Part shown: in pieces, positions 35,628 to 45,007 of the stretch | Numbering within the stretch: the first letter of the stretch is position 1 | How the letters are laid out: every line of letters starts with the position of its first letter | Source: Rusavskia elegans | Lineage: Eukaryota > Ascomycota > Lecanoromycetes > Teloschistales > Teloschistaceae | Direction: 5' to 3' | Length of the DNA: 64,000 nt | Assembly (NCBI GenBank): GCA_011316305.1 | Contig: SAUG01000029.1 | Location: 823,730-887,729, forward strand | The notes under the pieces: model-generated | Told to the model about the DNA's origin: nothing | Seen by the model: the letters and a program-made list of their open reading frames with translations, nothing else | Databases searched by the model: none | Position numbers and translations under genes: made by a program

Positions 35628-36526
35628 TTATTTAGTTATTTGTTTTGGTTTTGGTGCCCGGTGAACCAGTGGTTCGGTAAATAAATCAAGCGTTAGTATA
35701 CCAGCATTGAATACACGGTAGCAGAACTTATACCCTAGTTCAGTTAACGTAAATAACGGTTCTTTCTATAGAATTTTAATTTAAATTTACTCAGCAATAT
35801 AACGTATCCTTCTATCGATAACTCAACGTAGAAATTTTTACAGATAAGTATGCCTCGCAGTTATCGTTTCTTCTTCTTTCACCAGCAACATAAGCCATGC
35901 TCCCGCAACAGCTACAGCTGCAAGCTAAACCAGACGGTAGCACCTATATCCGTAATAACTATATCTACCCGCGCGGTCGTCGACTACCTCGTTATAGCTA
36001 GAGCAACCTATTTCGACTTTAACCTAAATCTTTTCCTTATCGCCCTTAAAATACGCTATCCGACCTTCCTACCCCCCTTTAGCCTAATCGACCGGGTAAA
36101 GCTTCTAGCTGTAGTAGCTAGCGTACTACCTAGCGACCCTTTTAAAGCTAGGTAGGCTAAAGAGTACCTTAACAGCTTAGCGGAGCGTTTAGGTACGGGT
36201 TATACGATAAATACGGCCGATACGATAAGTATAGATAATTACTTCGCAGTATAGCAGGTAGATATAGCGGAAATATTAGATACTCCTGATTATTTATAAC
36301 GTCGAGGAAGGAATAGTAGAGGATTCGTAATCGAATAAAGAAGGAAATAGTCAAATAGAAGTAATTGACTGCGCTGTAAACCTTGCCTGACGAACTGTAT
36401 ACCTTTAGCTGTAAAAATTTCTTTGCACGTAAAATACAACAATCGCTGCCGCATATAACGTTGATGAAACATACATGTATGTATGAAAACTCAATATGAC
36501 CCCAGACAGGAGCCCCCCAGGGGGGG
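35628..36526. repeat. AT-enriched, partly RIP-like insert
   Basis: About 900 bp with raised AT and few CA/TG dinucleotides between two normal-GC stretches. It is flanked by an 11-bp direct repeat, CCCTGCGGCAT, at 35617-35627 and 36527-36537. The plus-strand frame at 35850-36155 shows no family motif. It is probably a degraded mobile-element fragment. No terminal inverted repeat was found. Confidence 0.45.
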
Positions 36527-36578
36527 CCCTGCGGCATAATGCCCTCTGGAAATCGATATCACGATTTATCGAGTCGTT

Positions 36579-37684
36579 TCATTCACGACCGACATGGGAT
36601 TCTTGCGCTATGTTGTTGCCCCTCGAAATAGCTTCGCCTGCGAAGCTCCCGAAGGTCATAGTGTCCCTTACTGCCAGACTAGCCACGAGTAGGCGAAAGA
36701 TCGAATCAAGAGGGTATCGAAATAGCTGTATAACGGTCTCGCTTAGGACTTGCAGCCCGTGTTCTAGCTGCGACAGCGAGAATCGGACAACATCGGTAGA
36801 CCGATGTCGAGTATTCGTGGATGATATCTCCTGGGGATGATAGATATACAAACATGCCAAGGACCGCATAGACCTTGTCCTGCGGCTCACTACACTCGGT
36901 CGTGCGAAGATATCTCAAGAGATCTAGCAGACTACCGCCATTTTGGATCACGCCCTCGGTCCCAAACCCACCTATTTTGAACGGTGCGCCTCGGGCAATC
37001 GAACGAAGGCTGTGCGGAAAATGGAAATACTCGGCAAAATGATGCGCCATGTAGACCGTTGCGGAGAAAAATGTCATAGAGAAGTGTTCATCATGGTAGA
37101 AGATTGGTACGTTGGCCATATTGGTGGCTTCCTGGTAGACCCATGTTCGCCGCCAATACGGTCGTTGGAACACCTCCTTGATACCGGGCCAGCCTCTGTG
37201 TCACTCGCTGTCGGCGGTGTCAGGATGAGGTATGGAGATATCGGTGTGGAGTCTTGGTGTATATCCTCGTTGTGCTTGGCAAGTCCGTCTCGAATCACGG
37301 TGTGGAATTTTCTCATCAGAACGACGGCAAGTCGGACACTCCAGTTCGTCGTGCGGAATGCCCAACCAGCTATCGACGGCAGATACATGCTTGTAGATAT
37401 ATGCCATTTGAAGGATTCTGGCATTACGCTCATCGATGTCATTCTGGTTGACACATGTGGTGTCAATCCAAAACAAGCAGTCTTCGCTTCGTTCTCTGGG
37501 CGTGAGATACGTCAGGAGATCATAGAATTTCTCTTGAAGTTTGAAGTCATGACTGTTGAGTGTGATTTCGTACAATGCATGAAAAGATTCCGATTTGCAC
37601 GGCGCATCTCCCCAGATGTAGGAGAGTGCAATGTAGGGTTTGGCTTCTCGGAGTGGGTATATTTCCAGCTCAGCGGCAACTTTT
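36579..37684 (-). pseudogene. HET-domain (heterokaryon incompatibility) gene with frame breaks
   Basis: HET-domain motifs appear in order on the minus strand: REAKPYIALSYIWGDAP, CLFWIDTTCVNQNDIDERN, AYIYKHVSAVDSWLGIPHDE, FQRPYWRRTWVYQEATN, TTECSEPQDKVYAVLGM. Between WLGIPHDE (about 37340) and the GWPGIKEVFQRPY segment (about 37190) the coding frame changes by one and then changes back: the middle reads SVRLAVVLMRKFHTVIRDGL in the second frame, while the first frame meets a TGA at about 37201. After YAVLGM the likely continuation, VVRFSLSQLEHGLQVLSETV, is again in another frame and ends at 36579. The 5' exon is not resolved; a TAG acceptor at about 37685 suggests an upstream exon. HET proteins trigger cell death on fusion with incompatible strains. 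Paired indels or sequencing errors would explain the breaks. Confidence 0.7.
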
Positions 37685-38414
37685 CTACCAAACAGCAGTC
37701 ATAGGAAACGTACTTCATCTGATCGAAGAGGCTGATATATGTTGTTCGCCATTCAGGTCGTGATTTATGCCTACTGGCAATCTTCGCAAAGAATCAGATA
37801 AGAGAGTGGTTATGGTCACCATGGAACATCATGCAGGGAGCAGTAGTCTCCTGACCTACCGTGGTTATGGGTCGTCAACCGTCATCTGAATTTGAGCCTT
37901 TGTCTCGTGGTTCGGAACAACAGCTCACATAGTGCCACGTCCATCAAAGTACAATAACACAATGTCTTCTCGTGTCTCAACATTTCTAATCTCTCGCGCC
38001 ATGCTGGATTTGGTGATCCCGTATGGTTGCTTGGCGATTGTTCCATGTTGAATACTGTGATGCTGGCTTGCACTGTTGATCTTCGGTATTTCCGACTTTT
38101 GACAACAAGACGTTCTACCGCAAGCTGTCATTTGGGCATGCGACTCCAGCTCCAGGAAGAGCCTTGAATTTTCGTTGTAGCTCGCCAACCCCGGGGGCGA
38201 CCCGCCTGTTGATGCAAGCCCATGCAGCCAAGAGGTAGATGGCACGGATCGCCTGTGAAGGTGACGTCGACGTGCACCAGGCTCGACAACCATACTGTCG
38301 CATTTGTAGTCATGGAGATTTGAACCCAAGACTCAGCAACACCATACCCAGCTCTCGAGATGTCCTTCTCGATGGGCTGACTTCTAATCGTTTTGTGGTC
38401 CTGCGCCAATAAGG
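37685..38414. other. Intergenic between HET and flavoenzyme genes
   Basis: About 730 bp. It probably contains the missing 5' exon of the HET gene on the minus strand and the promoter of the oxidase on the plus strand. The minus-strand frames at 37882-38409 have no motif I recognise. Confidence 0.4.
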
Positions 38415-39829
38415 ATGCCTTCCTACATCATCGTCGGAGCTGGCGTGTTTGGTGTTTCGACCGCCTATCACCTGAAGAAAAAAATACCATCAGCATCCGT
38501 GACCCTCATCGACCGTACCGATCCTCCTTGTCCGATAGCTGCATCGCATGATATCAATAAGATCGTGCGTGCTGATTATGAAGACATCTTTTATTGTAGT
38601 CTTGGGTTGAAAACCTTGCATGCTTGGAAAACTGATCCTTTCTTCAAGAAATGGTTCCACCCAGCAGGTCTCCTGACTGTTACAGATGGAAAGTCTTGCC
38701 TTATCGAGAAGATCTTAGAGAACCTCGAAAAGCTAAACGCCAAGTCTGGAGCGGACTCCTTCACGCCCAAGGAGATCGGTGCAAAGTTTGACGGCATCTT
38801 TTCTGACATGCGGCTTAGCCCGGACGATAAGTTGTTGTTCAACAGCTCCGCAGGTATAGCCGAGGCGGAGAAGGCTCTCAGTGCTACCATCCAAGCCTGT
38901 ATCGATCTTGGCGTCCGATATGTCGCTGCTCCAATCTCTAAGCTGCTTATCAAAGATAAGGTGTGCAAGGGGGTGCAGACCGAGGATGGAAGCACATTGT
39001 CTGCCGAAAACATCATTTTGAGCACCGGCGCAGCGACTGCAAAGCTGATTGCTGATAGCGCTCCGCAGCAAGCAGAGCTCCAAGTTGGTCCGAGGATCAC
39101 TGCACGTGCCGTCTGCTGTGCGGCGGTGCAACTTGACGAGCAGCAGGTGAAGAGGTTTAAGAAAGTGCCAGCAGTCGCGCATCACGCAGGCGGAACCCAA
39201 GGTGCCGCTTCCCGAATCCTTGTTGACGTACTCGGGTTGACTAATGTATTCATCCACTCAGGCGAGACCATGCCACCAGTCGATGGTCTTTTGAAATTCA
39301 TCAGCGATGTCTCCTTCAAGAACACCGTCCTTCATCCCCAGTCGGGCCAGCACATATCCGTCCCATTTACTGACAAAATGAAGAGCCAATGGACATCGCC
39401 AGAGAACATACCCTCGGAGCTGAAAGAAGACCTGGATGACGTGATGAAAAGCCTCTACGGTGAGAAGGCCAGTCGTTTGAAAACCACGACAATGAGGCTA
39501 TGCTGGTGAGTCGCTCGTGTCGTATCTAATTCGCCGAAATCATACCTGATCAATGTAGGGACGGGATCACGCCAGATAACAACTGGTTCATCTGCCCTCA
39601 TCCGCGTTGTACCAATCTCTTCGTCGCAACTGCGGGATCTTTCCATGGATGGAAGTTTCTTCCGATCGTAGGCGGGTACGTGGTGCAGATGCTCCAGGGT
39701 ACGCTTGGTGAAGAGATGGCCCAAAGATGGAGCTGGGATCGACCATTGCATTCGTATCCAGATCCCGACCGTCCTAACAGGGAATGGCGAGACATCAAGT
39801 TTGGAGGTCAAGGGGGTTCGAAGTTGTAG
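38415..39829 (+). CDS. Fructosyl amino acid oxidase / sarcosine-oxidase-family flavoenzyme, peroxisomal
   Basis: Two exons, 38415-39505 and 39559-39829, give 453 residues, close to the 437-450 of fungal Amadoriases. The N-terminal FAD Rossmann motif is IIVGAGVFGVSTAYHL (Gly8, Gly10, Gly13). Typical blocks follow: NKIVRADYEDIFYCSLGL, the WFHPAGLL segment, and RLCWDGITPDNNWFICPHP with Cys363, which aligns with the covalent 8a-S-cysteinyl-FAD site. The C-terminal NLFVATAGSFHGWKFLPIVG completes the fold. These enzymes oxidise fructosyl amino acids (Amadori products) to glucosone, amine and H2O2, or N-methyl amino acids in the sarcosine oxidase branch. The protein ends in SKL, a perfect peroxisomal PTS1, as in known fungal members. 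Fructosyl-substrate preference is inferred from family resemblance. Confidence 0.87.
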
Positions 39830-40245
39830 CATAGGCTGTCGAGGTGTGATTGCCTTGTTGCCTTGTCTCCGAAGCATTTAAGCAATGCGCCGTTCCGTGA
39901 CAAGTCTGGGCCTAACTCTTCTGCCCCAATCGGCGATGCACGCTCAGACTTGGGGTACTTCCAACGACTGTTTGATTTCGATACGCCCAGCCTACGAACC
40001 CGATGATAAAATGATTGCAGTGTGCATTGAGCTGAACTTAGAACACGACTGGACGCCACGAATGCAGTGGAACATTGGACAAGGTGGATGTTTATTGGCC
40101 GCCTGGAGCCACACGTCGAGCGAATGGGATCCTGCCTTATAATTGGCTCTCTCGATCACCATCCCTCCACTCCATAGTACATATTGCATCGTTTTCCATG
40201 CTTACCATCAAGAGGACTTACCATGATCTATGATTTCGGTGCATC
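39830..40245. other. Intergenic
   Basis: About 416 bp. A short frame at 39885-40142 has no family features. Nothing else seen. Confidence 0.4.
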
Positions 40246-41209
40246 ATGAGACTCACCTGGGTTGTGCTCGTCTGTCGCGCACCTCTCACACAAGCTTACC
40301 TTCGGCTCAAATTCCAGCACTGGTTTCCCCGTTACGAGCAACGCTGGATTAAAGCCGCAGCATCTTGTCAGCAGCAACTAGAGCATTACCGGCAAAACAA
40401 TAGAACCATATATGATACCCCCTGTTCAAGCGCCGCGGACTGCCTTCTCCAGGATATCCCAGGCACGATACAGTCCAACTTCAACTCTGCTCAAATCCTC
40501 CTTGGACTATTGCCGGCCATCCTAGTGTACTTGGGGCCCACAATAGCAGAATTTGCCGTATTGTCAACCTATAGACCCCTATTGGCAACACTTCTTGCCC
40601 TAGGTTCTCCAGCCATCAACATAGAGAGGGTGCTTCGGCACATCGTCGTTAAAGAACCCTTCACGCGACCGATGTCGAAGACCTCTTATGTATGGTCCAC
40701 TTGGTTATCTCGACAGAACATAGTATTTCGCGGGTCGCTGCGGGCGTTGAGTTACGTGGCTGCTCTTGCAGCGATCGCCACCAACACCTGGAAATCGGTG
40801 GACCTCGATCTTCGCACAATTTGTGGCTGGCGGTGTGGAGCTCTACTCATGCCGCTCGTCTGGAGTGTTCTCGCGGTGGTCACCAGAGGGATTCCGACCA
40901 TCTATTCGGCTAGCCATTGGGTCCACAACGTTTCGAACAGCAAGCAAGGGTAGTGAGTGCGTTTTATCCGAAATCCTCCTCTTGATGGCGTCACTTTTCG
41001 CCGTTGTCCATCTGATCTTTGGAGTATTGGTGTTATCTTCGTTGGTTTTCATTAGTGCACAAGAGGCGATCGGGATATTCCTACGCTTTGTCCTCAATGC
41101 TTTCGTATGTCAAATTGTCGTGAACATGGAGCTGGCGAACATGAGGTATGAGTTGGACAGGGCATCAGACGCGAGCTCACCACCACATGCGCCGGGAAAG
41201 CCGAGCTAA
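40246..41209 (+). CDS. Conserved fungal multi-pass membrane protein, with one frame break
   Basis: From ATG 40246 the frame encodes SSAADCLLQDIPGTIQSNFN, then ILLGLLPAILVYLGPTIAE and LLATLLALGSPAIN, the hallmark of a widespread fungal membrane-protein family of unknown function. The frame ends at a TAG at 40951-40953 just after HWVHNVSNSKQG. The family-like continuation, with LMASLFAVVHLIFGVLVLSS and QEAIGIFLRFVLN, is in the next frame and ends at 41209. No GT..AG intron of normal size rejoins them, so a one-base indel near 40,940-40,955 is likely, either real or a sequencing error. Together the pieces give about six hydrophobic spans. Function unknown. Confidence 0.65.
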
Positions 41210-41590
41210 GATGTAATAATCCCTCCCAGTAGTACATTGTGTTTGGCATTTCTTGATGGAATAATCCTTTCGGTAGCTGTAAGCTCAAAGGAATCGAAGA
41301 ACGCTGTAGAAACATCAGTGACTTGCTGAGGTACGTGGTTGTAAGCTTTTCCAGTTGGAAGTTTTGAAGGACTTGTTGGAAGATCTACCCCTGGAAAGTC
41401 TTGGCTTGGCAGTGCCAAGCCTGTCATCTCATCGAGCCAATCAGAATGCTCCATGCATCAGCTGTACTTCACCCCCCCTCATTCGCGTTGACTGTATTTT
41501 CTTTTCTTGTCTCACAGTCAACGTGGTCAATCAGAATTACTGTCGCCACGTCTGACTGCGATGGATTAAATGTGACACCGTACTCGACCG
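41210..41590. other. Intergenic
   Basis: About 380 bp without recognised genes between the membrane-protein gene and a short tandem repeat. Confidence 0.4.
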
Positions 41591-41815
41591 AATCACAGAG
41601 CCTCCTAGGTGCAATACCCTTCGACCTGCGGCGTCTGGCTGGGGCCCTTAAAGTTGTACCTGGTCAAAGGTATAAAGCCTCCTAAGTGTGATACCATCGG
41701 AGCTGCGCCGTCCGGTTGAGCTCTTGAGAGTATCTGCGAAGCCTCCTAGGTGGAATACCGTCGGACCTGCGTGGTCTCGCTGAACCCTTGGAGGTGCCAC
41801 TTCCGTCCTAGGTTG
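41591..41815 (+). repeat. Degenerate tandem repeat, three units
   Basis: Three units start with CCTCCTAGGTG or CCTCCTAAGTG, followed by ATACC(C/A/G)T(C/T)G and (G)(A/C)CCTGC-like sequence. They begin near 41602, 41678 and 41744. Units are 65-80 bp and diverged. Partial frames read SLLGAIPFDLRRLA and SLLGGIPSDLRGLA, so this could be a coding remnant. Confidence 0.55.
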
Positions 41816-41832
41816 TTTCCTATCATTGAACT

Positions 41833-42628
41833 ATGGAACACGACAGCCGATCACGGATGTAATCTCTCCTATACCTCCCTCCCGAGATCCGCCGCATGAT
41901 TTATAAAGAGATCTTCTCCCCACTAACTACATCGTTCAAATGGTCGTTCTATTCTCAACACGATCAGAATATCTTCACAGCTCCGCAACCCTATGTTGCC
42001 AGCATCCTTAGCACCTGCCGCCAAATCTACAGCGAAGCTTCCTCATTTCATCGACGCAGACACTTACTTCATCATCGATCTAGGCCGCAATCCTTTTTAC
42101 GGCAACAACGCCTTCATCCAGAAGATTGGCCCTCACAATACTGCTTTGATCACAAAGGTCGTTGTATACCGTCGCGCACATTACCTGATCCATTTACCAG
42201 AATACAACTGGATACAACGCTATTGCACTTTGGTTAGTGGACTCAGACATTCGGCCCACGGTTGCAGGAAAAGAGGCTGGTCTATGACACAACTCTTGAG
42301 GACCGCCTTTGGGGAGGCCGAATTCAGTCTTCCGACTGGAAATGTAAGGATCTCTTACGGGGGGAAAAGAGTCCTAGTGCACAGTAAAGCCACGCTCAAA
42401 CGGAATCCAAAGTTCTACGAGATGTTATGCCAATGGGAGCCATCGACCTATCGATTGATTGTGGACGGCGGCTTTTATAGGCGTGAACGATTTGGAAATT
42501 ACCTGTATGGGAAAATACTGGGGACTGGCGACAAACAGGTGAAGACGCTTTTGCCATTTTCCGGAATGGAAGAGCACTGTCGTGTGTCAATGTTGGATAG
42601 TCAGGCGACAGACCTGTATAATTATTGA
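41833..42628 (+). pseudogene. 2EXR/F-box-like fungal gene, broken by stop and frameshift
   Basis: From ATG 41833 nine codons (MEHDSRSRM) run into TAA at 41860-41862, and the same frame then continues LLYLPPEIRRMIYKEIF, the N-terminal motif of 2EXR/F-box-like fungal proteins. It goes on to ILSTCRQIYSEAS. At about 42049 the frame shifts by one base and continues as FIDADTYFIIDLGRN to the stop at 42626-42628. These proteins are numerous in ascomycetes and of unknown function. The TAA is one CpA-to-TpA change away from a Gln codon, the kind of change RIP makes. Confidence 0.65.
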
Positions 42629-44108
42629 CGAGAGCTTAGGAACAGGCTTGCTTGTAAAACTGGTCGTGCAGAAAGCCCACTGAGCTGGTTCTCCCGACCG
42701 GCCAAATTCTGTGGGCGACTCGGACGCAAGGAACATCTCCGAAAAAACCATACACAGTGTGTATGGGAAAACTAAGGGAAACCCACTAGTAAGCAAGTGA
42801 GACGCAGTCTGCTACATCGGAGATACTCTGAGAACAAGTTCGGATACTACCTATAAGTATCCCTTCGGCCGGCGGTCGGCAGGCGATACCTCAACTGCCA
42901 GCCGGTTCAGATGCTCTACCAGTGCATGGGATACTTCATACAGACCAAAGCTTTCAAGATTCGATTGGTCGTCTAGCTGCAATGTCATGGTTTCGTTCCT
43001 CCACATACATATCCTTAGAAGGATAGTAATTCGTATACAACAAATATCGTTCTCGTCATAAAGGTACAAGTTGATAGTAGAATCACCTCGGCATGGTTCA
43101 ACAGCTTTTGCACATGTTTGCCTGATTTTTACTCATACATGTGAACCAACGGCGTATCCTTAATTAAATCCATCCGAGTCTCTTGGCCGCTGTTGACAAG
43201 GAAACAACGTTACTGGAATCATTTTCCGCATCTTGGCCGACGGGCGCGACTAGATCCTAGATACGACAGCGCGAGCCTTAAATGTCCAGTATCTGGGGGC
43301 TACTACTGCTACTACACTCCATCGATTGGATGCAGTACAGCAGCTTCAGGGTCACAAAATCGATTATCTGCAATTTCCCGGAGCCATCCACGCTTGCAAA
43401 TATATGATCATGGGGTGAGGAAGCTATAACCTGGGCATTTGCAGCAATCAGACCAGGCTGCCATCCGAGTAGGTAGCTACAAGGGGGTGTTCTGTTGAAG
43501 GTCAGGGCGATCCTGTTCGCCTACATCGGCCACCCGGGAGGGAAACTTAGGTGGCGAATGGGTAGGGCTGCTGTGAGATATCTTGGCACTTGTGATAACG
43601 AATATCGGTTCTTGACGGTATACCTTTATGGAGGCGCCACATCGTTATAGTGGAGTTTGACTGTACAGCGATTGTTGTGGCAGATTATATTGTTCCAAAC
43701 GCAGCAAAGCGAAACAGTAAGCGCCACTGGCTATAGGTGAGCAGTAAGCGCGCTAGATCCCGCTAGTTTCCGTGTACAGAATGAGTTACGCTACCCCCTC
43801 GACTCTTGATTGGTACCTTAGGTAAGGCTTGAGCTCACCGAAAATTCGAACAATTACACCAAAGGAATCACGGTTAAAAGCCGGCGATATACTGTGAGCC
43901 TATATGGCTTATATATGTACTTTTTCTTCGTATCTGTAAATCTCCAGAAGACCTCAAATACCTACAAAGATTACGTCAATTGCGGGGCCCCCGGATCTCG
44001 CTAGTCTCCGCAGCAAATCATTGCAACTTAATTTGGAAAAATCACGAGGTCGACTATTCAGTTCTACCTAAGTATTAATATCCCTTCTGGCAGATTACGC
44101 TACTTATG
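42629..44108. other. Gene-poor stretch
   Basis: About 1.5 kb with no convincing gene on either strand. The segment at 43937-44000, CTCCAGAAGACCT...GGGGCCCCC, recurs at 44346-44400. Confidence 0.4.
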
Positions 44109-44275
44109 CAGAAACGCCAAGAAAGACTGTACCAACGCTACTATAGAACCTTAACAGAACGGAAGGTAAGGTATCCTAGCCTGAGACCCTTTACGGCATG
44201 CCAAGAAAGACTATACCAACGCTATTACACAACCTTATCCTAGCCGAGGACCCTTTTAGGCACATACATCAGCCA
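44109..44275. repeat. Short direct repeats
   Basis: GCCAAGAAAGACTGTACCAA at about 44113 recurs as GCCAAGAAAGACTATACCAA at about 44199, each followed by CGCTA(C/T)TA and, further on, TATCCTAGCC and GACCCTTT. Spacing is about 86 bp. Purpose unknown. Confidence 0.6.
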
Positions 44276-44547
44276 CAATCAATCAATCAAAAAGTCAATA
44301 TTGCCAGCTTCACTGCCTCGGCTGTAAAGCTGAGGGGTGGTATAAACCTCCAGAAGACCTTAGATACCCACTAAGGTCGAGTCAATTGTGAGGCCCCCGT
44401 TTTGGTGTGGTTTTGAGGGCTTACAATATCTTTTCCGATGCTTCTTGTAAGACTGTAGATGGTATACAGTATGCTGGGCGTATTGCAGTATTACATCTCC
44501 TCGGTGCCATTACATCTCCTCGGCGCTAACTGTTTCGCAAAGAGAGC

Positions 44548-44550
<3 letters not shown>

Positions 44551-44621
<71 letters not shown>

Positions 44622-44643
44622 GAGAGACTGTGTGTGTGTGTGT
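44551..44643. repeat. (TG)n microsatellite
   Basis: A pure TG run covers 44551-44619. After a ten-base break (TAGAGAGACTG) a second TG run reaches 44643. Confidence 0.98.
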
Positions 44644-44768
44644 GAGCGTCTGCAGATTCTATATTTATTGTTGCCTTTTCAGCTGACAGTACCATTTTCG
44701 TCCATGTCTGTCTGCCAAGTATGCAGGCCTTGGCGCTAGTTTTTCTTCTGGGGTCGAAGTCAACCACA

Positions 44769-44848
44769 TACTCGCACTCGTGCCTACAAACCGGACGAAA
44801 CTCGTTTAGTAGTGAGTTTCGTCCGGTTTGTAGGCACGGGTGCGAGTA
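44769..44848. repeat. Strong 35-bp inverted repeat (hairpin)
   Basis: Arms at 44769-44803 and 44814-44848 are reverse complements with one mismatch (CACTCG against CGGGTG) around a 10-base loop, GTTTAGTAGT. Core arm sequence: GCCTACAAACCGGACGAAAC. It could act as a cruciform or a structured RNA, or be the remnant of a palindromic insertion. It lies about 160 bp upstream of the next gene's start. Confidence 0.9.
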
Positions 44849-45007
44849 CATTCATGACCGGATTTCAGGTGACTCTGGAGTTTGCCCAAGACAAAAGGCA
44901 GACCCCAACAGTGGGAGAATAATAAGTAGTCTCTACACTTTCAACTGAGTACACTCATTTTCTTCGTCGCCGCTCACCATCTTAAGCGTCGTTTTTATGT
45001 TTGCACC

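Noticed and set aside
44459..44851. Frames rich in VCVCVC or THTHTH
   Set aside because: Translations of the TG microsatellite.
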